A stretch of DNA of 64,000 nucleotides, taken from Gymnothorax reevesii. Its lineage: Eukaryota; Chordata; Actinopteri; Anguilliformes; Muraenidae. The translations under genes were made by a program, and so were the position numbers. The notes beneath the pieces are model-generated. The model saw only the letters and a list, made by a program, of their open reading frames with translations, did no database searches and was not told the DNA's origin. The stretch lies in the NCBI GenBank assembly GCA_029721435.1, contig CM056581.1, forward strand, positions 68,744,712 to 68,808,711. Direction: 5' to 3'. The number at the start of each line of letters is the position of its first letter. The first letter of the stretch is position 1. Below are positions 9,099-20,400 of the stretch, one piece after another.

Positions 9099-10172
9099 GC
9101 ATAGGGTGTCTGCGTGATCGTGAGAATCTTACAAACACGGCGAACAGTGTCAATCCAGTTGTAAGGCTCGCATACCTTCATGCAGTACACCCTGTGCATT
9201 TCAAGATGAGCTGCCCATTGGCTGTCATTTTTTATTTTTTTTTTTAGTCAGGTTTTCAGCAGTTGAGTTGATCTGACAATTAGCTTTAGTACTCAGGAGG
9301 GAAATGACGTCCACGTAGGAGCCGGCGTCTGTGGATCCCAAGCGGCATATTTTGTGGAATATCCCTGTCGATTTGGATTTCTTTTTGCTTTTTTGCTTCT
9401 TTTGGGGGATCAAATTTCCTGGCGACCGTTCTGGACCCCCTTTACCCGGCGTACGGGAGTGGGTGAGCTATACCGCAGTGGAGTCAGTCATCTACTGCCA
9501 CGGCGACTCTTTCTCATCTCACCTGAACTCCGGATCCTACACTAAGGTGTTAAGGTCGACATAATTTCTTTTGGGAAATTTGGGACTTTTTTATATGGAC
9601 TTGGGTTTTGCGAATGCCATCTGATTTGTGTTTGTGATTATTATTTCCTTTGATTGTTCCGGCGCGCACCTATCGCCCCGATGTCTTTTGAATGCTTTCC
9701 GTCCAGTTCGGATGCGATTTTTTGTTTACTTGTTACATTAGTATACTTCGGAAAACTGAACTTTCTCTCGCCTTTTTTCGTTAGAGTGTATTGTATTTAC
9801 ATAATTAAGTCACTTAAAAGTGAGAATTTCCTCTGATCTTGGCATTTTTCGTTGCTTTTAGGTCGGACGGTCGGCGCAGTCTAATAACTGCATGGAATAT
9901 CAGGTCCGCCTGCTGCCTTAATTTGCGTTGTAGCGTTCATTTATCTATTTGGTTTATGTGAATTGTTACACAGTGTACATATCGGAGAACTATTCAAAAA
10001 GTGGGCGATAAAATAAAATAAAATAAAATAATATTTTTTTTCCTAATTTTGGTGAAATATAGATCGGCGGATCCGCGAATATGCGAAAAATAAAAAATTA
10101 TTTTTTTCCCAGAATGCCAATTTTTTACTTCGTCGGATCCGTGAACCAAACAATCAAAAACGCCTCGCCTAA
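9099..10172. other. Right interior of the Harbinger-like element; no recognisable gene
   Basis: Several 60-80 codon frames exist around 9331-9836 but none resembles a family I know. An AAAAT pentamer run sits at about 10009-10030. The last ~120 bp are the right inverted terminus. Confidence 0.5.
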
Positions 10173-10513
10173 GGAGGGAGAATTGAGACAGTAAAGTAGT
10201 AGGAGACATTGCAAGGAGAAGGATACATGTGACCAGACCTGTCATTCTGTTCAAGACCTGTGAAGCTTTTAGTGGATTTTTGCCTGTGTTAGAGCATTTT
10301 CCTCACCCAGGACATCACCAAGGAACCCAACCAAAAGGGACTGTAAACATTTCGGTTTTTCTTGTTAATCAATCTTGGTCATTAGATTAGTCAGTAGATT
10401 AGTTAGTTGTTAGTTGTCTTTGTTATTTAAATGTGTTTAAGTTTTAAAATTGTGTCTGTCATCCCTTGCTGTTGTGGATGTTGTAAATGTAATAACAAAT
10501 TGGGGCCATAACA
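10173..10513 (+). repeat. Gmr1-like element A 3' LTR, right part
   Basis: Starts with the LTR tract just after the TATA box and runs to the terminal GGGGCCATAACA. It carries the R/U5 features seen in other copies: the GACCAGACCTGTCATT block, a poly(A)-signal-like tract and the ATCCCTTGCTGTTG block. It is the missing complement of the LTR fragment at 865-1025. Its sequence is closer to the 3' LTR of element C (shared CACCAAGGAACCCAACC tract) than to element B, so A and C belong to one sublineage. Confidence 0.88.
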
Positions 10514-10754
10514 ACAGGATGATTATCCAATGTATATTCAAGCCAACGAACACATGCAATCTTTGATTTCTAAGTCAAGTCAAAATTAGTCACAAGCTCC
10601 ATGCTTGTGGCAGAGCAATCGTGGCAGATAAAGAATTTAATCTGCCACTATTGCACTCAGATAAAAGTCAAATAACATACATTGAATATAGCCAATATAT
10701 CAATAAAATATTGACTACTTAATCAACTCCAAAATCATATCACAAAGTCACATG
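10514..10754. other. Flank between element A and the next hAT
   Basis: About 240 bp of AT-rich sequence with no gene or repeat I can name. It ends in GTCACATG, the left target duplication of the following hAT. Confidence 0.5.
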
Positions 10755-13104
10755 TAGGGCTGGGCGGTATCCCGGTTTTATGACATACACCGGTATAATT
10801 TTGAAGGAGTAATGAATTTGAGACAATACCCCCATACCGATGTTTTAATGTTCATTATAATATTATGTGTACGTCGCCCACTCCGCTGCTTTCCGATCAG
10901 GCGTTTTCAGGCAGCTTTCGCTGCTCGGGGCCTTCAAGCTTCGCCCCTTGCCTGTGCAGGTGCGCTCCCCATCACACAGTTTCCATGAACATGACTACCG
11001 GTAGAGGCGAGCGACTTAGCAGACAATAGTATGGCGGTCGACGATGAACTGGAGCTGGTTCCGAAGAAAAAAAAACAACAGCTCTGTAATTTGGAGGTGT
11101 TTTAGATATATACCGAGGAGCAACAAGATGCTATCTGTAAAACCTGTCGCAAGCAAGTTGTTTCAAAAGGTGGATGTATTGCGATGTATAGCCTGTCCAT
11201 CACAGGTTGCGTGAGATGGCTTGTTGCAGTTCTCTTTTACTTTACTGGTCTCTTCTTTTTTTGTCCACTGTTTATTAAATTGTCACTTATTTTATTAAGC
11301 GCTCTTTGTCACTTTAACTATTGGCACTTAACACGTTGACTGCTGACTGCGAGACAACTCGTAATGGCCGGGGCTAGACCTGAAAATTCGGGGGAAAATA
11401 AATATCCATCCCTTTATTGACAAGTCTTGGCTAATTCTTGATGGTTTTCCTTTCTTAAAACCTTTACCAATACAAGAAAAGTCAAATGCCAACTAAAGAC
11501 AAGGCTTTCCCCCATGCGATCTAACGGCGACAAAATAATGGGCTACATTCAGTTCAGTACAGAAGAATAATTTAATTATAATTAGGACTATGCACCGGCA
11601 CTCGGCGACTATATTTCAGAGCTCTTCAGCGAATGAGGGTAATTCTGGTGACAAGTACGTGCTTTCGTTCGTTAACATTTTCCAATCGGACAGCTGTCTC
11701 TTTTTGTTTTACAGCCAGTTGTGTGACCGTGCTGCAAAAACAGGTGTACGTATTTGGCACCGAAATTACCTTCATTCGCTAAAGGATTCTAAAATGCTGC
11801 TCTCGCTGGAAAAAAATTACCGTAGCTAAGTGCTAGTGCAAAGACGTATTTATACTTAAATTATCTTTTTGTACTGAATGTTGCCAGAGCCGTCAACTCT
11901 CACGCATTCCGCGCGAGTCTCGCGCTTCTTATTAGCACGTAGTGCTGTAGTCAGCGATTATTTAGTCAATGCGCATTTAAGAGATTCTCTTGCAGAATTA
12001 CAGTCGTTGTGCACGATAGTTAATCAGTTTTACGTGCATTACGGTTCATTTTCCCACTATTGACATAGAATTCGGGAGTCATGATCGATTTCCTTCTTTA
12101 CTCGGGAATTGGAAGCCATGGAATGGCATAAGGACATTTCGAATAGTCTTATTCCATTCAAACAATAAAAACGATCATGAAACAAATGCATTGCTTTAAA
12201 TCCCCAATTTTAAAAAGTGCAAGAGGTCCAGTGTCGTCTCTTCTTTCTGTGTTGGTGAAATTCACCGCTATGCAAGGGAAATAAACTGCCATGCACAAGG
12301 ACTTAAATTATGCGTAAGAATCTCAAATGTATACGCGCTGATTGAACAGTTGCTGACTTCGGTGAATATGCCTTCAAAATGCGTGTGACCAACGCCATAT
12401 ACATGAGAATGCGTATAAAGTTGGTAGCCCTGATGTAGCCCATTATTTTGTCGCTGTTGGATCGCATGGGGGAGAGACGCCGTGTCTTCAATTGCCACTT
12501 GATTATTCTTGAATTTCTTTTTTCCCTTATTTAAATCTGTGTCCATGCACAGCCGCAGGCCTGTGTTCTTTGCCAGGGTAGGCCTTTTGAATCCGTTTAC
12601 ATTTTTGACTTTCACACATCTCTGCAGGAGCAGAGGTATAAATTTAGGTATCAATTAACCATTTTTGGTATTTTTATTTGAATCTCTTTTCATGTGAAAC
12701 ATAAGGCCTAGGTTCTCATTCAGGGTTGGCCTGTTGCTACCTCAGTGCTCTTTACTGTAATGTTATTTGCACAGCTCTGGAGCTCTGTATGAGCAGAATT
12801 ATGCCTATTTGTATAAAGTATAGACTATTGTTGTCGAGATTTGATTTTACATAACTGTGTATCGCTTTCCATCAGAAAAGATATGCTGCTTACATTTATT
12901 TTCACAGCTGTGCCTTCTTGAGCAGAGAAAGAAAATCTGTAAGGTTTTGTATGTGGTCCAAGTCATAGGTTTTGATATTTTGATGATGTTGAGTAAAATG
13001 AATCACTTTTCTTGCTCTGTATGATATATCGTTTTCATACCGTATACCGCCAGTCAGACAAATAATACCGGGGTATGAGTTTTAATCCATATCGCCCAGC
13101 CCTA
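10755..13104 (+). mobile_element. hAT element with TAGGGCTGGGCG termini, decayed
   Basis: Left end TAGGGCTGGGCGGTATCCC and right end ATATCGCCCAGCCCTA are inverted copies, flanked by an exact 8-bp duplication GTCACATG (10747-10754 and 13105-13112). This terminus is widespread in fish. The 2.35-kb body carries a BED-finger transposase fossil near its left end, then about 1.9 kb without a coherent frame. The segment 12240-12420 is related to 49556-49725 elsewhere in the window, so the body may carry a foreign insertion. Confidence 0.85.
11031..11190 (+). pseudogene. hAT transposase N-terminal fossil with BED-type zinc finger
   Basis: From ATG 11031 one frame runs about 53 codons with a single TAG (at 11103-11105). 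It includes a lysine-rich basic stretch and the first zinc-ligand pair of a BED finger (CKTCRKQVV, followed by SKGG). BED fingers bind DNA in hAT transposases and ZBED proteins. The matching HxxxH part and the catalytic core are gone. Its position just inside the left terminus fits a transposase start. Confidence 0.6.
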
Positions 13105-13112
13105 GTCACATG

Positions 13113-14035
13113 CTCATGGGATTTTATGAATTTAGACTTCCCTGAATGTACCATGTAATAGCAAAAATGAAAAATAAGAATATAATCACTGTAGATACAC
13201 ACCACTAATAAATCTTTTTTCTTTATCCAATCATCTGTAGAAACCATCAATGAGTTCTGTGAGTATTTTCAACTTCCAATTATTGACTAAAAACACAATC
13301 CTGATGGAACTCCTTGAAATATGCATTACATCTTATGCATAACATATTAACCTAGTGAATAAGCCAAACAACAACAGAAAACAGTGTCACTAACCAGCGA
13401 AATTCGGCTATATTCGGTGTCCAGTGACGCTCCATTTACATGAAAAAACAGAAGTGAAACCACGAGGAAGGGCTCCTCGTCGAGGTCCTGAAGCATGTTA
13501 ATTATACGACGGGATAGAAAAGTTGCGTGTCGTAGTGGCATCTTTCGCTAATTTTGCTAAAGGTCATAGATTAGCTGGGCAGCTGAAGAAATAACCATGA
13601 TTTAGCTTTGGAGCTAGACGCCCAGCTGTGTTAGCAGTGATAACGTGTGCATATGCTGGCCACAGTAACCATTTAATTCAGCATTCACCGAAGTCAAAAT
13701 GTAGGGTGATAATGCATCATATTAAAGTGTGCGAAAGTGAGGTAGGAAAATGAAGGTCCACCAGGTTTGTTGGTAAGCTTACGTAATGCAATGTCATGGT
13801 TTGACTGGCCATACTACCATTAATGGGAGCCGTCGAAGGTGCGTCAAAGAGATAAGACGAGCACCCACTCGCCCACACGCCCGGGGGATACTGATACACA
13901 CTGAACCAACCATGCAACTTACCAGCGGTGTACAGCATTTGTCTCGACGAATTACATAAAGGGACGTAGCATTGTTCAGCTGTCAACCGCTCACGCCGCT
14001 AAACTTAGGCTACAAGACTGCTTCATCACATAAGG
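13113..14035. other. Unassigned sequence
   Basis: About 920 bp with no supported gene. Short frames on both strands lack family motifs. The border to the Rex3-like LINE is not sharp because that element is 5'-truncated. Confidence 0.5.
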
Positions 14036-14511
14036 GCATCCATCAGTGCACGTGGCACGAGGACGCCCGAGGCCGGAGGTCAATGATCAACTTTGTGGTC
14101 ATGTCATCTGATCTTCGGCCGTATGTCTTGGACACTCAGGTGAAGAGAGGGGCTGAGCTGTCCACTGATCACCAGCTGGTGGTGAGTTAGATCTGCTGGC
14201 GGTGGAGGAAGCTGGACAGACTTAGCAGGCCCAAACGTTTTGTGAGGGTCTGTTGGGAACGTCTGGCGGAACCCTCTGTCAGAGGGGTTTTCAACTCTCA
14301 CGTCCGGGAGAGCTTTGACCAGATCCCAAGGGAGGCTGGAGACTTTGAGTCTGAATGGACCATGTTCTCCACCTCCATTGTTGATGCGACCGTTCGGAGC
14401 TGTGGCCATCAGGTTTCCGGCGCCTGTCGAGGCGGCAATCCCCGAACCCGGTGGTGGACACCGGAAGTAAGGGATGCCGTCAAGCTGAAGAAGGAGTCCT
14501 ATTGAGCTTGG
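14036..14511 (+). pseudogene. Rex3-like ORF: endonuclease end and linker
   Basis: The frame encodes the last part of an AP-type endonuclease, including the STDHQ segment expected at its C-terminus, then the linker to RT. It is broken by TAG at 14188-14190 and by a stop at 14503-14505, each where the family has a sense codon. Confidence 0.75.
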
Positions 14512-16174
14512 TTGGCTCATGGGACTCCTGAGGCAGCTGACAGGTACCGGCAGGCAGAAGCAGAAGCAAAAACTTGGGTATGGGAAAAGTTCGGGGAGGT
14601 CATGAAGGAGGATTATCGGTCGGCCCCGAAGAGGTTCTTGCAAACCGTCCAGCGCCTAAGGAGGGGAAAGCAGTGCCCTGCCAACACTGTTTACAGTGGA
14701 GGCGTGGAGCTGTTGACTTCAACTGGGGATATTGTTGGCCGGTGGAAGGAATACTTCGAGGATCTCCTCAATCCCACTGACACGCCTTCCATAGAGGCAG
14801 CAAAGGCTGGGGACCCAGAGGCTGATTCATCTATCACTCGGGCTGAAGTCACTGAGGTAGTTCAGAAGCTCCTTGGTGGCAAGGCACCAGGGGTGGATGA
14901 GATCCGCCCTGAGTACCTCAAGTCTCTGGATGTTGTAGGGCTGTCTTGGATGACACGCCTTTGCAACATCGCGTGGCAGTCGGGGACAGTGCCTCTGGAC
15001 TGGCAGACCGGGGTGGTGGTCCCTCGTTTTAAGAAGGGGGACCGGAGGGTGTGCTCCAGCTATAGGGGGATCACACTCCTCAGCCTCCCGAGTAAAGTCA
15101 ATTCCAGGGCGCTGGAGAGGAGAATTTGGCCGATAGTCGAACCTCGGATTCAGGAAGAACAATGCAGTTTTCGTCCTGGTCGTGGAACACTAGACCAGCT
15201 CTATACCTTTCGCAGGGTGCTTGAGGGTTCATGGGAGTCTGCCCAACCAGTTCACATGTGTTTTGTAGACTTGGAGAAGGCATTCGACTGTGTCCTTCGT
15301 GGCAATCTGTGGGAGGTGCTGCGGGAGTATGGCGTCCGGGGCCCTCTACTAAGGGCTGTGCGGTCTCTGTATGACCCGAGCAGGAGCTTAGTTCGCATTG
15401 CCGGCAGTAAGTCAGACCTGGATCCGGTGCATGTTGGACTCCAGCAGGGCTGCCCTTTGTCACCGGTTCTGTTCATTATTTTTCTGGACAGAATTTCTAG
15501 GCGCAGCCAGGGGCCGGAGGAAGTCCGGTTCGGAGACCAGCGGATCTCATCTCTGCTGTTTGCAGATGTACTGGGGCGGTTTGCAGCCGAGTGCGAAGCG
15601 GCTGAGATGAGAATCAGCACCTCCAAGTCTGAGGCCATGGTTCTCGACCGGAAAAAAGGTGGCTAGCCCCGTCCGGGTTGGAGGAGAGCACCTGCCTCAA
15701 GTGGAGAAGTTTAAGTATCTTGGGGTCTTGTTCACGAGTGAGGGAAGGATAAAGCGTGAGATTGACAGACGGATCGGTGCAGCGGCAGCAGTAATGTGGT
15801 CATTGTACCGATCTGTTGTGGTGAAGAAGGAGCTGAGCCGAAAGGCGATCCTCTCAATTTACCAGTCAATCTACGTTCCTACCCTCACCGATGGTAGAGA
15901 ACTTTGGGTCATGACCGAAAGAACGAGATCTCGGATACAAGCGGCTGAAATGGGTTTCCTCCGCAGGGTGGCGGGGCACTCCCTTAGCGATAGAGTGAGA
16001 AGCTCTGTCACCCGGGAGAAGCTCAGAGTAGAGCCGCTGCTCCTCCACGTCGTGAGGAGTCACTTGAGGTGGGTCGGGCTAATATATCAGATGCCCCCGG
16101 GATGCCTTCCTGGGAAGGTGTTCGGGGCATGCCCCACCCGGAGGAGGCCCCGAGGAAGACCCAGGACACGCTGA
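14512..16174 (+). pseudogene. Rex3-like reverse transcriptase, catalytic motif deleted
   Basis: An open frame of 384 codons holds RT motifs 0-5. At about 15563-15570 the text runs from LLFAD straight to LGRFAAECEAA: the second aspartate of the FADD catalytic box and the following ~20 residues are deleted. The frame then breaks near 15660 and continues in another frame to 16174 with YLGVLFTSEGR, RTRSRIQAAEM and RRPRGRPRTR. It cannot encode a working RT. Confidence 0.85.
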
Positions 16175-16256
16175 AGGGACTACGTCGCTCGGCTGGCCTG
16201 GGAATGCCTCGGGATACCCCCGGGAGAACTGGAGGAAGTGTCCAGTCTCTTCTTCA

Positions 16257-17425
16257 GCGAGTGAAATGCATATTCAGTTGGATTCAGATCCAACTCAACA
16301 GACCAAAGAGGTTTCACTGTCTAATGAATTATGGAGCCCACTGTACAAAGAGTTAGGAAATTGTGTGAATCTGAGAAGGGTTTGAACCCCAACCTTTATC
16401 AGTCAGCTGAAATCAAGGAAACAATATGATTGAGAATTTTGGGGTTGCGTTGCCATAGAGAGTTGCCACAGAAACAAAAAGTGGCAGTCTTCATTTTACT
16501 GCACCCCACTGTGCTGCAATAGGTGAGATACAAAAACACACATAGAGACACACACACGTTCATAAGTGGATGACAATACATACAGATGTGAACACACATT
16601 CACATGCATACACAGAAAAACACAAATGCCCTCTTGCACCCAGACTTCTGCATATAGACACAAAAGCACACGAGACACAAATATACCAGTAAAATACTCT
16701 CTCATCGATACAAATACACACAGTCTCATTCCCACACAAAGACACACACATGCATGCATGCAAGCAAGCAGAGATACTCAGCCCTACATTGACAAACACA
16801 CACGCATACACACATGCATGCATACGCATAAACATATGTGCGCGTGCACACGCACACACAGTATCAGCATTCGTTCAGACAGGCATGGAAGTTAGTCCTG
16901 GTCACAAGCCCCTTTCAGGCCAATCGTTCTTGACTTCAGCTTCTCCTACCCAATTTGCTAGTTTTCATAACCAAGGCAGTGTTCATTAATCCCTCCTTCT
17001 CAGCGCTCTCCACACTGCACCTCCACTGGCCAACAATAGATCTGCGTCTCATCTCCCCCACCTCCTTCATGCGCAGAATTGGTCACAGTAAGCAGCATTT
17101 GTTTATATTGCGTTCATAAATGAAAATGTCATGCCCCTCAGGCTCTGCTGGGGAATTTGTGATCTAAGGGACTATCTGTGTCACGCTTGCTCCAGATTGT
17201 TCTGGAGCATCGCTCAGACTCACCGCCAAACAAAAATGCATATCGTTCTGTTATAAATGGTCAAATCGAACATAAGTGAACTGCCAGAAATAAATTATCC
17301 ACGAAAATCCCTTCAAACACACGCAAACACCCTCAAAAACAAATGCACACAGGAACAGAAAACACAAACACAAAAAAACGCGCACAAAGGAGAACACAAA
17401 TAAACAAACAAACATTTTGCGGATG
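16257..17425. repeat. CA/CACA-rich low-complexity stretch and spacer
   Basis: 16520-16870 is an irregular (CA)n-rich tract mixed with ATGC and CATA motifs. The flanks 16257-16520 and 16890-17425 show no gene. Open frames here on both strands come from the simple composition. Confidence 0.7.
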
Positions 17426-20400
17426 CTGAATAGAGGTTTAGCAGTAAGTAGTGGGACTCACAGGGAACAGCACACAGAGAAAGGTTTGGCAGTAAATAGT
17501 GGGAAGCACAGGGAACAACACAGAGATAGAGGTTTGGCACGAAGTAGTGGGACTCACAGGGGACAGCAAGCAAATAGAGGTTTGGCAGTAAGTAGTGGGA
17601 CTCACAGGGAACAGCGCACAGATAATGGTTTAGCAGTAAGTAGTGGGACAAACAGGGAACAGCACACAGACAGAGGTTTGGCAGGAAGTAGTGACGCTCA
17701 CCGGGAACAGCACCCAGATAGAGGTTTTGCAGTAAGTAGAGGGACTTACAGGGAACAACCAAAGATAGAGGTTTGGCAGTAAGTAGAGGGACTTACAGGG
17801 GACAGCAAGCAGATAGAGGTTTGGCAGGAAATAGTGGGACTCACAGGAAACAGCACACAGAGAGAGGTTTGGCAGTAAATAGTGGGACGCACAGGGAACA
17901 ACACACAGACAGAGGTTTGGAAGAAAGTAGTAGGACTCACAGGGAACAGCACAGAGAAAGAGGTTTGGCAGTAAGTCGTGAGACTCACAGGGGACAGCAC
18001 ACAGATAGAGGTTTGGCAGTAAGAAGTCAGACTTACAGGGGACAGCATGCAGACAGAGGTTTGGCAGGAAATAGTGGGACTCACATGAAACAGCACACAG
18101 AAAGAGGTTTGGCAGTAAGGAGTGGGATTCACAAGGGACAGCGCGCAGATAGAAGTTTGGCAATATAAAGTGGGACACACAGGGGACAACACACAGATAG
18201 AGGTTTGGCAGTAAGAAGTGGGACACAAAGGGAACAACACAGAGATAGATGTTTGGCAGCAAGAAGTGGGATTCACAGAAACAGCACACAGATAAAGTTT
18301 TTTGCAGAAGTAATGGGACTCACAGGGGACGGCACGCAGATAGAGGTTGGGCAGTAGAAAGTGGAACTTACAGGGAACAGGAAACAAAAAGAGGTTTGGC
18401 AGTAAGTTGTGGGATTCACAGGCAACAGCACACCTATAGAGGTTTGGCAGTAATTAGTGGGACTCAAGAGAACCACACACAGAAAGAGGTTTCACAGTAA
18501 GTAAAGAGAATCACAGGAAACAGAACACAGATAGAGGTTTGGCAAAAAGTAGTGGAACTCACAGGGGACAGCACACAAAAAATAAATGGGCTGTAAGCAG
18601 TGGGACACGCAGGGGCAGCACACAAAAAGAGCTTTGGCAGGAAGTAGAGGGACTCACAGAGGACAGTATGCGAACAGAGGTTTGGCAGTAAATAGTGGGA
18701 CTCACAGGGGACAGACCACAGAAAGAGGTTTGGCAGTAAGTAGAGGGACTTACAGGGAACAGCACACAGAAAGAGGTTTGTCAGCAAGTAGTGCGACTCA
18801 CAGGGGACAGCAGGCAGATAGAGGTTTGGCAGTAAGTAGCGGGACTCACAGGGAACAGCACACAGATGGAGGCTTGGCAGTAAGAAGTGAGGCTCACAGG
18901 GAACAGCACCCAGAGAGATGTTTGGCAGGAAGTAGTGGGACTCACAGGGGACAGCGCGCAGATAGAGGCTTGGCAGTAAGTAGTGGGACACACAGGGGAC
19001 AGCACACAGAAAAAGGCATGACAGTGAGTAGTGGGACTTACAGGAGGCGGCACACAAAAAGAGGTTTGGCAGTAAGTAGTGGGACTCACAGGAGGCAGCA
19101 CACAAAAAGAGCTTTGGCAGGAAGCAGTGGGACTCGACAGCATGCAGATAGAGGTTTGGCAGTAAATTGTGGGACTTGCAGGGGGCAGCGCACACAAAAA
19201 GAGGTTTGGCAGTAAGTGGGCCTCACAGGGGACAGCACGCACACAGAGGTTTGGCAGTAAGTAGTGGGAATCACAGGGAACAGCACACAGATAGAGGTCT
19301 GGCAGTTTGTAATGAGACTTACAGCGGACAGCAGACAGAAAGAGGTTTGGCAGTTTGTAATGAGACTTACAGGGGACAGCATGCAGACTGAGCTTTGGCA
19401 GTACGTAGAGGGACTCACAGGGAAAAGCACGCAGATTGAGGTTTGGCAGTTAGTATTGGGATTCAAAGGACACAGCACACACATAGAGGTTTGGCAGTAA
19501 ATAGTGGGACACACAGGGGACAGCACTCAGATAGAGGTTTTGCAGTAAGTAGAGGGACTAACAAGGAATAGCACACAAAAAGATGTTTGGCAGGAAGTAG
19601 TGGGACTCACAGGGGACAGCGCGCAGATAGAGGCTTGGCAGTAAGTAGTGTGACATACAGGGGACAGCACACAGAAAAAGGCATGACAGTGAGTAGTGGG
19701 ACTCACAGGAGGCAGCACACAAAAAGAGGTTTGGCAGTAAGTAATGGGACACACAGAAAGAGGTTTGGCAGTGAGTATTGGGACTCCCAGGGGACAGCAT
19801 GCAGATAGAGGTTAGGCAGTTAGTACTGAGACTGACAGGGGACAGCACGCAGATCGAGCTTTGGCAGTACGTAGAGGGACTCACAGGGAAAAGCACGCAG
19901 ATTGAGGTTTGGCAGCAAGTAGCGGGACTCACAGGGGACTGCACGCAGATGGAGGTTTGGTAGTAAGTAGTGGGACTCAGACGGAACAGCACACAGATAG
20001 AGGTTTTGGCAGTAAGGAGTAGGACTCACAGGGGACAGGATGCCGGCAAAGGTTGGGCAGTAAATAGTGGGACTCGCAGGGGACAGCACACAAAATAAGT
20101 TTGGCAGTAAGTAGAGGGACACACAGGGGACAGCCCAAAGAAAGAAGTTTGGCAGTAAGTAGTGGGACTGGCTGGGAACAGCATGCAGACAGAGGTTTGG
20201 CAGCAAGTAGTGGGAATCACAGGCAACAGCACACAGATAGAGGTCTGGCAGTAAGAAATGGGACTTACAGCGGACAGCAGACAGAAAGAGGTTTGGCAGT
20301 TGGTAATGAGACTTACAGGGGACAGCATGCAGACTGAGCTTTGGCTGTACATCGAGGGACTCACAGGGAAAAGCACGCAGATTGAGGTTTGGCAGTTAGT

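Larger units (their letters stand above)
1026..10169. mobile_element. PIF/Harbinger-like TIR element (non-autonomous), hosting nested insertions
   Basis: The two ends are inverted copies: left begins GGCGAGACTTTTTTGATTG, right ends with the reverse complement of GGCGAGGCGTTTTTGATTG. Similarity runs through GTTTGGTTCACGGAT and weakly for about 100 bp. Both ends are flanked by TAA (1023-1025 and 10170-10172). Removing the block joins the two halves of an LTR. A 3-bp TWA target duplication is the hallmark of PIF/Harbinger transposons; assignment rests on that alone because no transposase is recognisable. Without nested insertions the element would be about 2.26 kb. Confidence 0.72.
14036..16256 (+). 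mobile_element. Rex3/RTE-like LINE, 5'-truncated and inactive
   Basis: Contains the end of the endonuclease domain (CTWHEDARGRR, STDHQLVVS), the linker with RTRWWTPEVRDAVK, and the reverse transcriptase with GGKAPGVDEI, YRGITLL, FVDLEKAFD and LQQGCPLSP. The wording is that of the abundant fish Rex3 RTE family; I name it from recognition, not a search. The endonuclease N-terminus is missing, as usual for 5'-truncated LINEs. The insertion shows no clear target repeat by eye. Confidence 0.85.

Noticed and set aside
9331..9564. Possible first exon or LINE leader frame
   Set aside because: Two overlapping frames are open and neither matches a family I know.
15098..15638. Minus-strand frames of more than 120 codons over the Rex3-like RT
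   Set aside because: Shadows of the plus-strand RT coding sequence.
16566..16895. Thr/His-rich frame
   Set aside because: Follows from CA-rich low-complexity DNA.
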